Source of the DNA: an uncultured Pelagibacteraceae bacterium
GTDB taxonomy: Bacteria > Pseudomonadota > Alphaproteobacteria > Pelagibacterales > Pelagibacteraceae
DNA: 64,000 nucleotides
NCBI GenBank assembly: GCA_902616725.1
Contig: CACMTZ010000001.1
Span: 1 to 64,000, forward strand
Reading direction: 5' to 3'
The notes beneath the pieces were generated by a model, which ran no database searches, was not told where the DNA came from, and worked only from the letters and a program-made list of their open reading frames with translations. Each line of letters opens with the position of its first letter. Position 1 is the first letter of the stretch. This document shows positions 28,147 to 38,378 of this stretch, piece by piece. A program made the position numbers and the translations under genes.

Positions 28147-29700
28147 ATGTTGAATAAAAGAGCAGACAAACTTGAACTATTAAGAATCGCAGAAGCAGTA
28201 GCTTTAGAAAAATCAATTGATAAAGAACTTATAATTAGTTCAATGGAAACTGGAATTGCTAAAGCAGCAAAATCTAAATTTGGCCAGGATAATGAGATTA
28301 AGGTAATGATTAATAGAGATAATGGCGATATCGAAATTTTTAGAAAATTGATAGTTACAGAGAATCCAGAAAATACAAACACTGAGATCAAATTAGAGGA
28401 TGCAATTACATTGAATGAGACTAATAAAGACAAAGTGATTGGAGATGAGGTTTTACAACCACTTCCTTCATTTGATTTTGGAAGAATAGCTGCCCAAACA
28501 GCTAAACAAGTAATTAATTTTAACGTTAGAGAGGCGGAGCGAGAAAGACAATTCAATGATTTTATCGATAAAAAAGACTCGATATTAAGTGGAATAGTGA
28601 AAAGATTAGAGTTTGGAAATGTAATCGTAGATCTTGGAAGAACAGAAGCGATAATTCAAAAAAATGAAATCATACCAAGAGAGAATATTAAAGCTGGAGA
28701 TAGAATTAAAGCTTACTGTTTTGATGTAAGACGAGAGCCTCGTGGTCAACAAATTTTTTTATCAAGAGCTCACCCAAAGTTTATGGAAAAACTTTTCGTC
28801 CAAGAAGTTCCTGAAATTTATGATGGTCTGATTGAAATTAAATCATCTTCTAGAGATCCAGGAAGTAGAGCAAAAATTTGTGTCAAAGCAGTAGATACAT
28901 CATTAGACCCAGTTGGAGCATGTGTGGGAATGAGAGGATCTAGAGTTCAAGCAGTTGTAAATGAATTACAAGGTGAAAAAATTGATATTGTAAATTGGTC
29001 TGAGGATCCTGCAATATTAGTATCTAATGCTTTATCTCCAGCTGAAGTGCAAAGAGTGAATGTGGATTTAGAGAGAAAAAAATTAGATGTGATTCTTACT
29101 GAGGAAAATTTAAGTAAAGCTATCGGAAGAAGAGGACAAAATGTAAGGCTTGCTACAAAATTATTGAATTTTGAAATAAATATTATGACAGATGCAGAGG
29201 ACTCAGAGAGAAGACAATTAGAGTTTAAGGAGAAAACAGAAAATTTTGTTAAGAATTTAGAGTTAGACGAAACACTTGGGCAACTTCTTGTGGCTGAGGG
29301 TTATTCTACTATTGATGATATAAAAGATAGTTCCGCAGAAAATCTGTTAAAAATTGAAGGTATAGAGGAAGAAACTGCAAAAGCTCTTATAGAGAGAGCA
29401 AAAGAATTTCATCAAAAAGATCAAGAGGATATTTCTCAGAGGATTAGAGAATTAGGCCTAGACGATGGACTAATAAATTTGAAAGGATTAACTCCCGGAA
29501 TGCTGGTTACTTTAGGTGATCAAAAAATTCTTACGCTTCAAGATTTTGCCGATCTAGCATCAGATGAGTTAACTGGTGGATATGATGTAGTAAAAGGTGA
29601 AAGAGTAAAAATTCAAGGTTACTTAGAAGATTTTGCTTTGTCAAAAGAAGAAGCAGATGAACTTGTTATGTCTGCAAGAAAAATTATTTATGAAGATTGA
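28147..29700 (+). CDS. nusA: Transcription termination/antitermination protein NusA
   Basis: 517 aa. I chose the ATG at 28147 (MLNKRADKLELLRIAEAVA) because GGAG stands 12-15 bases upstream and the longer frame would run through the hairpin. Domains in order: RNA-polymerase-binding N-terminal domain, S1 (about 130-200), two KH domains (DPVGACVGMRGSRVQAVV; KAIGRRGQNVRLA) and two C-terminal helix-hairpin-helix repeats. It controls pausing, termination and antitermination. rimP, usually before it, is absent here. Confidence 0.97.
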   Translation: MLNKRADKLELLRIAEAVALEKSIDKELIISSMETGIAKAAKSKFGQDNEIKVMINRDNGDIEIFRKLIVTENPENTNTEIKLEDAITLNETNKDKVIGDEVLQPLPSFDFGRIAAQTAKQVINFNVREAERERQFNDFIDKKDSILSGIVKRLEFGNVIVDLGRTEAIIQKNEIIPRENIKAGDRIKAYCFDVRREPRGQQIFLSRAHPKFMEKLFVQEVPEIYDGLIEIKSSSRDPGSRAKICVKAVDTSLDPVGACVGMRGSRVQAVVNELQGEKIDIVNWSEDPAILVSNALSPAEVQRVNVDLERKKLDVILTEENLSKAIGRRGQNVRLATKLLNFEINIMTDAEDSERRQLEFKEKTENFVKNLELDETLGQLLVAEGYSTIDDIKDSSAENLLKIEGIEEETAKALIERAKEFHQKDQEDISQRIRELGLDDGLINLKGLTPGMLVTLGDQKILTLQDFADLASDELTGGYDVVKGERVKIQGYLEDFALSKEEADELVMSARKIIYED

Positions 29701-29710
29701 GAGATGAGCT

Positions 29711-31933
29711 ATGGAAAAAAAAACAAAATTAACAATATCAGGTGGCATAGCCAAAAAGTCTATCAAAAATATAGATAAAGTAAAAAAACTTGGAAACAAT
29801 TCTGTAATAATTGAAAAACAAACTGGTAAATATACTAGTAGAGGTGGTTCATTTAAGTCAAACCCATCAAAAATCAAAAATAATTTTACAAGTAACAAAG
29901 GAACTTTTGGTAAACCGAATTACACTCCTAAATTACCTCCTTTAACAAGTGATTTTGAAAGACGTAAGTTAGCCGAACAAAGAGCGACTAAAAAACTTAA
30001 AGAAGAAAATGAAAACAAGAATAAAAAATCAGTAAAATCTAATACCAAAAAAAGAGAGTTAAAATTAACAGTTTCTAGAGCTTTGAGTGATCAAATTGAA
30101 GCTAGAGAAAGAAGTTTAGCCTCTGTCAAAAGAGCGAGACAAAAGGAAAATAGAAGTTTAACCAAAGAAGAAGTTCAAGAAAATTTAAAGCCAGTTAAAA
30201 GAGATATAAATATACCAGAGGTTATCACTGTTAGAGAACTTGCAAACAGAATGGCGGAACAATCCAGTAATATTATTAAACATATGTTTGGTATGGGGGT
30301 AACAGTAACAATTAATCAAAATTTAGCTGCTGATACTGCGGAGTATTTAGTTAAAGAATTCGGACACAACCCAATTCGAGAGGAAAAAGCAGAAGAGATA
30401 ATTCAAAAAATTAAAGCTTCTAGGACTGAAAACTTAAAAAATAGACCACCGATTATAACAGTTATGGGTCATGTAGATCATGGTAAAACTTCAGTTCTAG
30501 ACGTGTTAAGAAGTGCAAATGTGGTATCAGGAGAGTTTGGTGGAATAACTCAACACATTGGCGCTTATCAAATAGATAATCAATCAAACAAATTAACATT
30601 TATTGATACACCGGGCCATGCGGCTTTTACTGAAATGAGAGCAAGAGGTTCAAAATTAACAGATATTGTTGTTCTAGTTGTTGCGGCAGATGATGGTGTA
30701 AAACCACAAACAATTGAGTCAATAAAGCACGCAAAGGCTGCTAATGTACCAATAGTTGTAGCAATCAATAAATGTGATTTACCAGAGGCTGATCCACAAA
30801 AAATTAAGAATCAATTACTTGAACATGAGTTAATAGCTGAAGATTTATCAGGAGATACTTTGATGGTAGAAATATCTGCAAAAACTAAATCAAACTTAAA
30901 TAAACTTATTGAAGCAATTATTCTTCAAGCTGAAATTTTAGATCTTAAAACTGATTTTGAGTCAAAAGCCACAGGTGTTGTTTTAGAATCGAAAATTGAC
31001 ATTGGAAGAGGTCCGGTTGCAACAATCATTGTTACTACTGGGACTTTGAAAAAAGGAGATTTTTTTGTAAGTGGTCTAAAATGGGGTAAAGTTAGAGCTA
31101 TTATAAATGATAAGGGAAAAAATATTGATGAAGCTCCACCATCTACTCCAGTAGAAATACTTGGAATAAATGGTGCTGCAAAAGCTGGGGACGATTTTAT
31201 AGTCTTAGATAACGAAAAAGAGGCTAAAACTTTAAGTGAAAATAGAGCTCAAGAAAGTATAGATACTAAAAATCCTCTCACATTTGCTACTCAAGAATCT
31301 GCTTTTTCTAATAAGTCCACTGAAGAATTAAATCTTATAATCAAATCTGATGTTCATGGATCCTCTGAGGCAATAAAAAACGCTATAAGTCAGATTAAGC
31401 ATGAGGAAGTAAAACCTAAAATAATTTTGGCCGATATTGGAATGGTAACCGAGACAGATGTGACTTTAGCAAAAGCTTCAAATGCAGTTTTGATAGCGTT
31501 CAATGTAAAGCCTAGCAAGGAAGCCAAAAAACTTGCTGAGAATGAAAAAATAAATATTTCATCTTACAACATTATTTATGAAGTTTTAGATTTTGTAAAA
31601 AAAAGAATGTCTGGATTATTAACACCTGATGTGGAAGAAAAAGTAATTGGAACTGCACAAATTTTAGAAATTTTCAAAGTTTCAGGTGCTGGTAAAGTTG
31701 CTGGCTCCAAAGTAACTGAGGGAGAAATTAATAGCAATTCTGATGTAAGAGTGATTAGAGATGGGTCAATTGTTTTTACAGGAAAAGTTGGAAGTTTGTT
31801 TAGAGAAAAAAATCAAGTAAAACAGGTTAACAATGGTCAAGAGTGTGGAATTGCACTCAAAGATTACATGGATTTTAAAAAAAATGACACAATAGAAGCT
31901 TTTAGTGTTACATCTAAAGAGAGGACAATATAA
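29711..31933 (+). CDS. infB: Translation initiation factor IF-2
   Basis: 740 aa. A Lys-rich, disordered N-terminal region (about 1-165) is followed by the IF2_N motif and the GTPase domain: P-loop [14 protein letters not shown], switch [17 protein letters not shown] and VAINKCDLP. The C-terminal beta-barrels bind initiator fMet-tRNA. It lies 10 bases after nusA; the ylxR gene commonly between them is missing. Its stop overlaps the rbfA start by one base (TAATG). Confidence 0.98.
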   Translation: MEKKTKLTISGGIAKKSIKNIDKVKKLGNNSVIIEKQTGKYTSRGGSFKSNPSKIKNNFTSNKGTFGKPNYTPKLPPLTSDFERRKLAEQRATKKLKEENENKNKKSVKSNTKKRELKLTVSRALSDQIEARERSLASVKRARQKENRSLTKEEVQENLKPVKRDINIPEVITVRELANRMAEQSSNIIKHMFGMGVTVTINQNLAADTAEYLVKEFGHNPIREEKAEEIIQKIKASRTENLKNRPPIITVMGHVDHGKTSVLDVLRSANVVSGEFGGITQHIGAYQIDNQSNKLTFIDTPGHAAFTEMRARGSKLTDIVVLVVAADDGVKPQTIESIKHAKAANVPIVVAINKCDLPEADPQKIKNQLLEHELIAEDLSGDTLMVEISAKTKSNLNKLIEAIILQAEILDLKTDFESKATGVVLESKIDIGRGPVATIIVTTGTLKKGDFFVSGLKWGKVRAIINDKGKNIDEAPPSTPVEILGINGAAKAGDDFIVLDNEKEAKTLSENRAQESIDTKNPLTFATQESAFSNKSTEELNLIIKSDVHGSSEAIKNAISQIKHEEVKPKIILADIGMVTETDVTLAKASNAVLIAFNVKPSKEAKKLAENEKINISSYNIIYEVLDFVKKRMSGLLTPDVEEKVIGTAQILEIFKVSGAGKVAGSKVTEGEINSNSDVRVIRDGSIVFTGKVGSLFREKNQVKQVNNGQECGIALKDYMDFKKNDTIEAFSVTSKERTI

Positions 31934-32301
31934 TGGCAGATAGAATAGGAAAACCAATTTCACAGAGACAGTTAAGAGTGGGTGAAATGATTAAACAATC
32001 TTTAAGCATGATTTTTATGAGAAATGAGGCTAAAGTTCCGAATTTAGAAACAAATACGATAACAGTTACTGAAGTGAGAATGAGTCAAGATTTGAAAATA
32101 GCCAAAGCATATGTGCTTCCTCTCGGAGGAAAAAATGCAGAAGAAACTGTAAATATTTTAAAAGAATACTCATTTCAAATCAGGAAAAACTTATCTCAAA
32201 AAGTAGTGATGAAATTTTTACCAAAACTACTTTTTAGAAAAGATGAGTCTTTTGAGTATGCTGAGAAAATAGAGAATTTAATTAAACAAACAAATAAATA
32301 G
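31933..32301 (+). CDS. rbfA: Ribosome-binding factor A
   Basis: 122 aa KH-type fold: SQRQLRVGEMIKQSLSMI at the N-terminus, then ITVTEVRMSQDLKIAKAYVLP. It matures the 5' end of 16S rRNA during 30S assembly. Translationally coupled to infB. The truB gene, usually next, is absent; rpsO follows after 12 bases. Confidence 0.95.
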   Translation: MADRIGKPISQRQLRVGEMIKQSLSMIFMRNEAKVPNLETNTITVTEVRMSQDLKIAKAYVLPLGGKNAEETVNILKEYSFQIRKNLSQKVVMKFLPKLLFRKDESFEYAEKIENLIKQTNK

Positions 32302-32313
32302 GAAAATAGAAGT

Positions 32314-32562
32314 ATGAACAAAAAAGCTCAAGAGTTAGCAATACATGAAAAAGACACTGGATCGTCAGAAATTCAAATTGCTTTGTTAACAGAAAAAATT
32401 GAAACGCTGTCAAAACATATAAAACAATTCAAAAAAGATAAACATTCATCTGTTGGATTATTGAGAGCGGTCAATAGAAGAAAAAAATTGTTAGATTATC
32501 TTAAAAGAAATAAGGTAGATTCTTACAAGAATGTCCTGTCGAAATTGAATTTGAGAAAATAA
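32314..32562 (+). CDS. rpsO: Ribosomal protein uS15
   Basis: 82 aa, about seven residues shorter at the N-terminus than E. coli S15 (89 aa). The conserved core is intact: DTGSSEIQIALLTEKIETLS, the H-x-x-D/K-x-H-S region HIKQFKKDKHSSVGLLRAVN, and KLLDYLKRN. It binds 16S rRNA in the central domain. Followed by the purine-rich repeat leader of pnp. Confidence 0.97.
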   Translation: MNKKAQELAIHEKDTGSSEIQIALLTEKIETLSKHIKQFKKDKHSSVGLLRAVNRRKKLLDYLKRNKVDSYKNVLSKLNLRK

Positions 32563-32572
32563 GAGTCAAGAA

Positions 32573-32620
32573 AGATAGAACGGAATGGAACGAAACGAAC
32601 GAATGAAATGGAAATGAAAT
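32573..32620 (+). repeat. Purine-rich AAYGR tandem-repeat leader of pnp
   Basis: Between rpsO and pnp the bases read as degenerate pentamers (AACGG, AATGG, AACGA, AACGA, then ACGA/ATGAA/ATGGA units) up to the pnp ATG. It is C/T-poor on this strand, so no hairpin can form, and it holds several ATG triplets. No RNase III-type stem is seen where enterobacterial pnp leaders have one. Confidence 0.7.
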
Positions 32621-34691
32621 GTTTAAAGTATACAAGAAGGAAGTTGAAGTAGAAGGTAAAAAGATAAGTTTAGAAACAGGTAAAGTAGCAAGACAGGCAG
32701 ACGGAGCAATCATCGCAACATGTGGGGAGACAGTTGTTTTAGCAACTGTTGTTGGAGCAAAAAAAGTTAATCCAGATATGGATTACTTTCCATTATCTGT
32801 AAATTATCAGGAAAAATATTATGCAGCTGGAAAAATTCCTGGTGGATATTTTAAAAGAGAAGCAAGACCAACTGAGAGTGAAACATTAATCTCAAGATTA
32901 ATTGATAGACCCATCAGACCATTGTTTCCTGATGAATTTAAAAATGAAGTTCAGTTGTTACCAACTGTAATTTCTTATGATAAAGAAAATGAAGCAGATA
33001 TTTTATCAATTATTGCATCCTCTGCAGCTTTAGCTATATCAGGAATGCCATTCATGGGTCCTGTTGGAGCGTCTAGAGTTGGATATATCGATGGCAAATA
33101 TGTTTTGAACCCGTCAAAAACTGAACTTGAAAAATCAAAATTAGATTTAGTTGTTGCTGGTACAAAAGATGCTGTGCTTATGGTCGAGTCTGAAGCGAAC
33201 GGGTTAACAGAGGAAGAGATGTTAAATGCAGTAAAATTTGGTCATGAAGGATTTGTTCCAGTGATTAAAATTATAGAGGAACTGGCTAAAGAATGTAGGA
33301 AACCCGAGTGGATTGTTGAGAAGAAAGATTTATCTGATGTAAAGAAAAAACTAGAGGAAACTTTTACTGAAGATCTTAAAAAAGCATTTGCGACAAGAGA
33401 CAAACAAGACAGATCAAACCAAATTTCAGAAATTACCGATAAAGCAAAAAAACTTTATGAGGAAGATGAAAACTACACAGATCTTGATGTAAATTCTGAG
33501 CTAAAAAATCTTGAAAAAACAATTGTCAGAACAGATATTCTAAAAAATAAAAATAGAATTGATGGCAGGGGTTTATCTGATGTTAGGCCAATCTCATGTG
33601 AGGTTGGGGTTTTGCCAAGAACACATGGCTCTGCTTTGTTTACTAGAGGCGAAACGCAAGCAATCGTAACTGCCACTTTAGGCACATCTGATGATGAACA
33701 GAGAATTGAGAGCTTAGATGGATTACAAAGAGAAAGGTTTATGCTTCATTATAATTTTCCACCTTTTTCTGTTGGCGAGACTGGTAGAATAGGAACTGGC
33801 AGAAGAGAGATAGGTCATGGTAAATTAGCATGGAGAGCAATTCATTCTTCATTACCCTCAAAAGAGTCCTTTCCTTACACTTTTAGAGTAGTATCAGAAA
33901 TAACAGAGTCTAATGGTTCATCATCAATGGCTACAGTTTGTGGAACATCACTTGCACTAATGGATGCGGGAGTGCCAATAAAAGAGCCTGTTGCAGGTAT
34001 AGCAATGGGTCTAATTAAAGAGGGTGATGATTTTAGCGTGTTATCAGATATTTTAGGTGATGAGGATCATCTAGGTGACATGGACTTTAAAGTTGCTGGA
34101 ACAAAAGATGGAATTACCTCGCTACAAATGGATATCAAAATTACTGGTATTACTTTTGAAATTATGGAGCAGGCATTAAGTCAAGCAAAAGAGGGAAGAG
34201 TTCATATTTTAGGTGAAATGAATAAAGCATTATCAGCATCAAGATCCGATGTTGGAAAACATACTCCAAAAATGGAAAAAATTACAGTTGATAAAAAAGA
34301 TATCGCAGCAGTAATTGGAAAAGGTGGAGCAACAATTAGGGAGATTGTTGAAAAATCAGGTGCCAAAGTAGATGTGAATGATGAAGGAGTCGTGACTGTT
34401 GCTGCTCCAGATGAAGAGTCTAGGAATATCGCAATGCAAATGATTAAAGACATCACCGCTAAAGCTGAACTAAATAAAATTTATTCAGGTAAAGTTATGA
34501 AAATTATGGAGTTTGGTGCATTTGTTAATTTTTTAGGAAAACAAGATGGTCTTGTTCATATCTCAGAACTTGCAGACAAAAGAGTGGCCAAAGTTACTGA
34601 TGTTGTAAAAGAAGGAGATGAGGTTAAAGTAAAAGTCATTGGTTTTGATAGAGGCAAAGTTAAACTCTCAATAAAACAAGCCCAAAATTGA
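32619..34691 (+). CDS. pnp: Polynucleotide phosphorylase
   Basis: 690 aa. Two RNase PH domains with a helical linker ([36 protein letters not shown] and [13 protein letters not shown]), then KH ([17 protein letters not shown]) and S1 ([17 protein letters not shown]) RNA-binding domains. It degrades RNA phosphorolytically 3' to 5'. The start overlaps the repeat leader; several nearby ATGs are out of frame. Confidence 0.98.
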   Translation: MFKVYKKEVEVEGKKISLETGKVARQADGAIIATCGETVVLATVVGAKKVNPDMDYFPLSVNYQEKYYAAGKIPGGYFKREARPTESETLISRLIDRPIRPLFPDEFKNEVQLLPTVISYDKENEADILSIIASSAALAISGMPFMGPVGASRVGYIDGKYVLNPSKTELEKSKLDLVVAGTKDAVLMVESEANGLTEEEMLNAVKFGHEGFVPVIKIIEELAKECRKPEWIVEKKDLSDVKKKLEETFTEDLKKAFATRDKQDRSNQISEITDKAKKLYEEDENYTDLDVNSELKNLEKTIVRTDILKNKNRIDGRGLSDVRPISCEVGVLPRTHGSALFTRGETQAIVTATLGTSDDEQRIESLDGLQRERFMLHYNFPPFSVGETGRIGTGRREIGHGKLAWRAIHSSLPSKESFPYTFRVVSEITESNGSSSMATVCGTSLALMDAGVPIKEPVAGIAMGLIKEGDDFSVLSDILGDEDHLGDMDFKVAGTKDGITSLQMDIKITGITFEIMEQALSQAKEGRVHILGEMNKALSASRSDVGKHTPKMEKITVDKKDIAAVIGKGGATIREIVEKSGAKVDVNDEGVVTVAAPDEESRNIAMQMIKDITAKAELNKIYSGKVMKIMEFGAFVNFLGKQDGLVHISELADKRVAKVTDVVKEGDEVKVKVIGFDRGKVKLSIKQAQN

Positions 34692-34701
34692 AAGGCTAAA
34701 A

Positions 34702-35472
34702 TTGAGTCATGATATTAAAAAATTTAAGTTATTAAAAAAAATTATTGGGGCAATTGGTTATAAACTAATTGATAAAAAGTCAGCTAAGAGTGAGAGAATA
34801 ATTGAAAATTTTTCTCTTAAAATTGAAGATATTTTAAAACACCTCATTAGAAAAAAGAAGATAAAAAAAATTATTCAAATCGGAGCTAATGATGGCAAGA
34901 GTGATGATTTTTTATTCAATTGCTTCGATGATAATTTAGAGGCAATTTTGATAGAACCTATAGAAGATGCTTTTAAAAAATTAGAGAAAAATTATGAAAA
35001 TTTTGTTAAAGCAAAATGTTTGAATCTAGCAGTTGATATAGACAACAAGAGTAAAGAAATATTTTGTGTAAATAGGAAATTTTACGAGTTTTACAAGAAA
35101 AAATATAATGAAGTCAATGTTGAATGGCTTGATGTGTTGTCATCATTTAACAAAAAACACTTGATTAACCATGGCATAAAAGAAAAGCATATAGTTTCTA
35201 AATTTATTGAGTGTAAAACAATTAGTGAATTGATTAATCAATATAACTTTCAAAATTTTGATTTGCTTATAATAGATGTTGAGGGCTATGATTTAGTTAT
35301 CTTAAATAATTTTATACAGACAATAAATATAAAACCAATGATTATATTTGAATGGATACATGCTCAAAAAAATGACATAGAAAAATTATTAATTGAGTTA
35401 GAAGGTTTAAACTATAAATTTTTAAGAATAGGAAGAGATTTGATTTGCTTTCAGAGAGATTTCTTATTTTAG
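34702..35472 (+). CDS. FkbM-family methyltransferase (first copy)
   Basis: 256 aa with TTG start 10 bases after pnp. The SAM-binding motif is IIQIGANDGKSDDFLF followed by AILIEPIEDAFKKLEKNY, and the later LLIIDVEGYDLVIL is the conserved FkbM acid. These enzymes O-methylate sugars or other small molecules; the acceptor is unknown. The N-terminal ~50 residues are Lys-rich. It differs strongly from the second FkbM gene at 35583, although both have 256 residues. A decayed fabI end follows it. Confidence 0.85.
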   Translation: MSHDIKKFKLLKKIIGAIGYKLIDKKSAKSERIIENFSLKIEDILKHLIRKKKIKKIIQIGANDGKSDDFLFNCFDDNLEAILIEPIEDAFKKLEKNYENFVKAKCLNLAVDIDNKSKEIFCVNRKFYEFYKKKYNEVNVEWLDVLSSFNKKHLINHGIKEKHIVSKFIECKTISELINQYNFQNFDLLIIDVEGYDLVILNNFIQTINIKPMIIFEWIHAQKNDIEKLLIELEGLNYKFLRIGRDLICFQRDFLF

Positions 35473-35570
35473 ACTATATTTTCGAGCCAGAGACTCCAGT
35501 TTTATGATGTTGAGAATTTATATAATTAATTTTCACCTATAACACTATTTGCAAGATCACTTAAATATAA
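35473..35570 (-). pseudogene. Decayed copy of the fabI 3' end
   Basis: Bases 35533-35565 match 36443-36475 inside fabI at 29 of 33 positions, in the same orientation, and the match continues to TATAA at 35570 if three bases are deleted. To the left, 35514-35532 still resembles fabI 36425-36442, mostly with C-to-T and G-to-A changes and an extra T that breaks the frame; further left the similarity is weak but spacing to the FkbM stop is close to that of a real fabI end. It is non-coding. It shows that a fabI tail once stood directly behind the first FkbM gene. Confidence 0.72.
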
Positions 35571-35582
35571 TAATATTTTTAT

Positions 35583-36353
35583 ATGAAGAGATTAAAAAGA
35601 TTTGTCAAAATATTTTTTAATTCTTTGGGTTTTGATTTAAAAAGAATTAATCCAGAAGTGAAAAATCTAAGTTTTGATGAAATTTTGAAACAAAATTTAT
35701 CTCAAGATCCATTAATATTAGATGTGGGCGCTAATAAAGGCCAAACAATAAGAAGGTTTTTGGACCTTTTTGATAATCCAACAATACATGCATTTGAGCC
35801 AGTTGAAGAAGCTATCCAAAAAATAAGAGAAAATTATTCAACTCATAGAAATATTTTTATTAATAACCACGCTCTTGGAGATAAAAGAGAAACTAAAAAT
35901 TTCAATATTTCTCATAGAACTGAAAATTCAACTTTTCATCAATTTAACTCTAATACTAAATGGTTAAAAACAAGAAGCCGACAATACAATGTTGGTGTGA
36001 ATGAATATGTAAAGAAAGTTGAAAAAGTAAATATCGGAACTATTGACGATTATGTTGCAAAAAATAAAATTGAAAAAATAGATATACTAAAAATGGATAC
36101 AGAAGGTTATGAAGACAAAGTTTTAAGTGGTGCAATAAATACACTAAGAGAAAACAAAATTAAAATTGTTCTTACTGAATTAGCTTTTGATAATGTAAGA
36201 GATAAATATCTTTCATTCAGCGATCTGGAGAAATATTTACTTCCAAATAATTATAGATTGGTTGGTATAGATCTTGAGAATAATAATTTATTTTCAGGTT
36301 TAGTTTTTTTTGCAGAAGTTATGTATTTTAATAAAAAATTTTTTGATATTTAG
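35583..36353 (+). CDS. FkbM-family methyltransferase (second copy)
   Basis: 256 aa. SAM motif LILDVGANKGQTIRRFLDLF, then IHAFEPVEEAIQKIRENY, and the FkbM block IDILKMDTEGYEDKVLSGA. Better conserved than the first copy. Likely a SAM-dependent O-methyltransferase acting on a surface or secondary glycan; the substrate is unknown. It sits between the fabI relic and intact fabI, i.e. between two direct repeats 910 bases apart, which suggests arrival by duplication or insertion at the fabI 3' end. Confidence 0.88.
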   Translation: MKRLKRFVKIFFNSLGFDLKRINPEVKNLSFDEILKQNLSQDPLILDVGANKGQTIRRFLDLFDNPTIHAFEPVEEAIQKIRENYSTHRNIFINNHALGDKRETKNFNISHRTENSTFHQFNSNTKWLKTRSRQYNVGVNEYVKKVEKVNIGTIDDYVAKNKIEKIDILKMDTEGYEDKVLSGAINTLRENKIKIVLTELAFDNVRDKYLSFSDLEKYLLPNNYRLVGIDLENNNLFSGLVFFAEVMYFNKKFFDI

Positions 36354-36378
36354 AAAGCTGATTTATTTATTAAAATTT

Positions 36379-37164
36379 TTAAGAGATATTTTTAGGATCT
36401 GGCATTCCTACCTTATTATATCCCGCATCTACATAGTGAATCTCACCTGTAACACCATTTGCAAGTTCGCTTAAAAGATATAAAGCTGAATTTCCCACAT
36501 CATAAATATCAACATTTCTTTTTAGAAAAGAGTGGTCTTCATTCCATTTGTACAAAAATTTTGCATCACCGATTGCAGAGGCGGCTAATGTTTTAATTGG
36601 TCCAGCACTTATTGCATTCACTCTTATGCCTTTGGCACCTAGGTCTCTAGCTAAATATTTTACACTAGCCTCTAATGCTGATTTACAAACACCCATAACA
36701 TTATAATTTGGAATAGCTTTAGTGGACTCATAAGTTAAAGTCAGTAAACTACCACCCTGTTTCATTACTTTTGATGCTTCTTTTGCAACTTCAGTAAAAG
36801 AGAAGCATGATATTAACATACTTCTTAAAAAGTTTTCTCTAGTGGTATTCAAATATTCACCTGCTAGTTCTGATTTATCTGAAAAAGCAACCGCGTGAAC
36901 AACAAAATCAACTTTACCCCATTTTGATTTTATATCCTCAAATAATTTTATTACGTCTTCTTTTTTTTCAACATCACAACTAAAAGTTATATTTGAGTTT
37001 AATTTTTCTGCTAAGGGAACTACTCTTTTTTTTAAGGCATCTCCTAAATACGTAAATGCTAGTTCAGCACCTGCTTCAGATAGTTTCTGAGAAATACCCC
37101 ATGCAATGGACCTTTCATTTGCAACACCCATGATTAATCCCTTTTTACCTTTCATTAAACTCAT
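36379..37164 (-). CDS. fabI: Enoyl-ACP reductase (NADH)
   Basis: 261 aa short-chain dehydrogenase. GLIMGVANERSIAWGISQKL is the FabI cofactor motif, and the catalytic Tyr/Lys lie in LTYESTKAIPNYNVMGVCKS (Y-x6-K type spacing N-Y-N-V-M-G-V-C-K). It completes each elongation round in fatty-acid synthesis. Two bases separate it from fabB; the order fabA-fabB-fabI is one operon. Starts at 37164 or three codons later. Confidence 0.97.
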   Translation of the reverse strand: MSLMKGKKGLIMGVANERSIAWGISQKLSEAGAELAFTYLGDALKKRVVPLAEKLNSNITFSCDVEKKEDVIKLFEDIKSKWGKVDFVVHAVAFSDKSELAGEYLNTTRENFLRSMLISCFSFTEVAKEASKVMKQGGSLLTLTYESTKAIPNYNVMGVCKSALEASVKYLARDLGAKGIRVNAISAGPIKTLAASAIGDAKFLYKWNEDHSFLKRNVDIYDVGNSALYLLSELANGVTGEIHYVDAGYNKVGMPDPKNIS

Positions 37165-37166
37165 GA

Positions 37167-38378
37167 TTACACTTTCTCAAAAATTAAAGCAGCGTTAGTT
37201 CCACCAAAACCAAAACTATTTGACATTACTGTATTTAAAATGGAGTTGGTTTTAGTTTTCGAAACTATTGGAAATTTTTTAGCATCCTCGTCCATTTCAG
37301 AAATATTTGCTGATCCTGCAATAAAATTATTTTTCATCATAATTAAGCAATATATAGCCTCATGAACTGATGCAGCACCTAAAGGGTGACCCGATAAAGA
37401 CTTTGTTGAACTTATTTTTGGAATTTCTTCCCCAAAGGTTTCTCTGATAGCTTTTAGTTCAGTTATGTCACCTACTGGTGTAGAAGTTCCATGAGTATTG
37501 ATATAATCAATTTTGTTTTTGGTGGTAGCCATTGCCATTTTCATACATCTTACAGCTCCTTCTCCAGATGGAGCTACCATGTCATATCCATCTGAAGTGG
37601 CACCATAACCTGTCAACTCAGCATAAATTTTGGCACCCCTAGCTTTTGCATGCTCATATTCCTCTAAAACTAACACACCCGCTCCCCCAGCGATTACAAA
37701 TCCATCTCTTGTTTTGTCATATGCTCTTGATGCTGATTGAGGTGTATTGTTATATTTTGATGATAGTGCAGTCATAGCATCAAACATTGCTGTCATTGCC
37801 CAATGTATTTCCTCACTGCCACCAGCAAAAACAATATCTTGTTTACCCATTTGAATTAGTTCCATTGAATTTCCAATGCAGTGACCACTAGTCGCGCATG
37901 CAGAACTCATTGTATAATTAGTTCCTTTGATTTTAAATGGAACTGCTAAAGTTGCAGATGCGGTACTTGCCATGGTTCTTGGAACTATAAAAGGACCCAT
38001 TAATTTTGGTGTTTTTGCTCTTGTTTTATCAGCTGCTAAAATCACGTTCTCAATTGAAGGGCCTCCAGATCCCATGACTATACCAGTACTAAAATTACTT
38101 ACCTCTTTTTCCTCAAGACCAGAATCTTTGATCGCCTCTTTCATCGCAATATAGTTATAAGCTGATCCTGAACCCATAAATCGAATTGTCTTTCTATCTA
38201 TATGATCTTCAAGTTTGATGTTTGGTTTACCATGAACATGACTTTTTAAATTATGCTCTTTATACTCTTTAGCAAATGAGATACCTGATTTTGAATTTAA
38301 TAAAGATTGATGAACTTCTTCTTGATTATTACCCAAACAAGAAACTACACCTAAACCAGTTATTACAACTCTTCTCAT
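37167..38378 (-). CDS. fabB: Beta-ketoacyl-ACP synthase I
   Basis: 403 aa thiolase-fold enzyme with catalytic Cys in [12 protein letters not shown] and the two His in [11 protein letters not shown] and [14 protein letters not shown]. FabB elongates the cis-3-enoyl intermediates made by FabA, so the pair gives anaerobic-type unsaturated fatty acids. It overlaps fabA by 4 bases. Confidence 0.97.
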   Translation of the reverse strand: MRRVVITGLGVVSCLGNNQEEVHQSLLNSKSGISFAKEYKEHNLKSHVHGKPNIKLEDHIDRKTIRFMGSGSAYNYIAMKEAIKDSGLEEKEVSNFSTGIVMGSGGPSIENVILAADKTRAKTPKLMGPFIVPRTMASTASATLAVPFKIKGTNYTMSSACATSGHCIGNSMELIQMGKQDIVFAGGSEEIHWAMTAMFDAMTALSSKYNNTPQSASRAYDKTRDGFVIAGGAGVLVLEEYEHAKARGAKIYAELTGYGATSDGYDMVAPSGEGAVRCMKMAMATTKNKIDYINTHGTSTPVGDITELKAIRETFGEEIPKISSTKSLSGHPLGAASVHEAIYCLIMMKNNFIAGSANISEMDEDAKKFPIVSKTKTNSILNTVMSNSFGFGGTNAALIFEKV

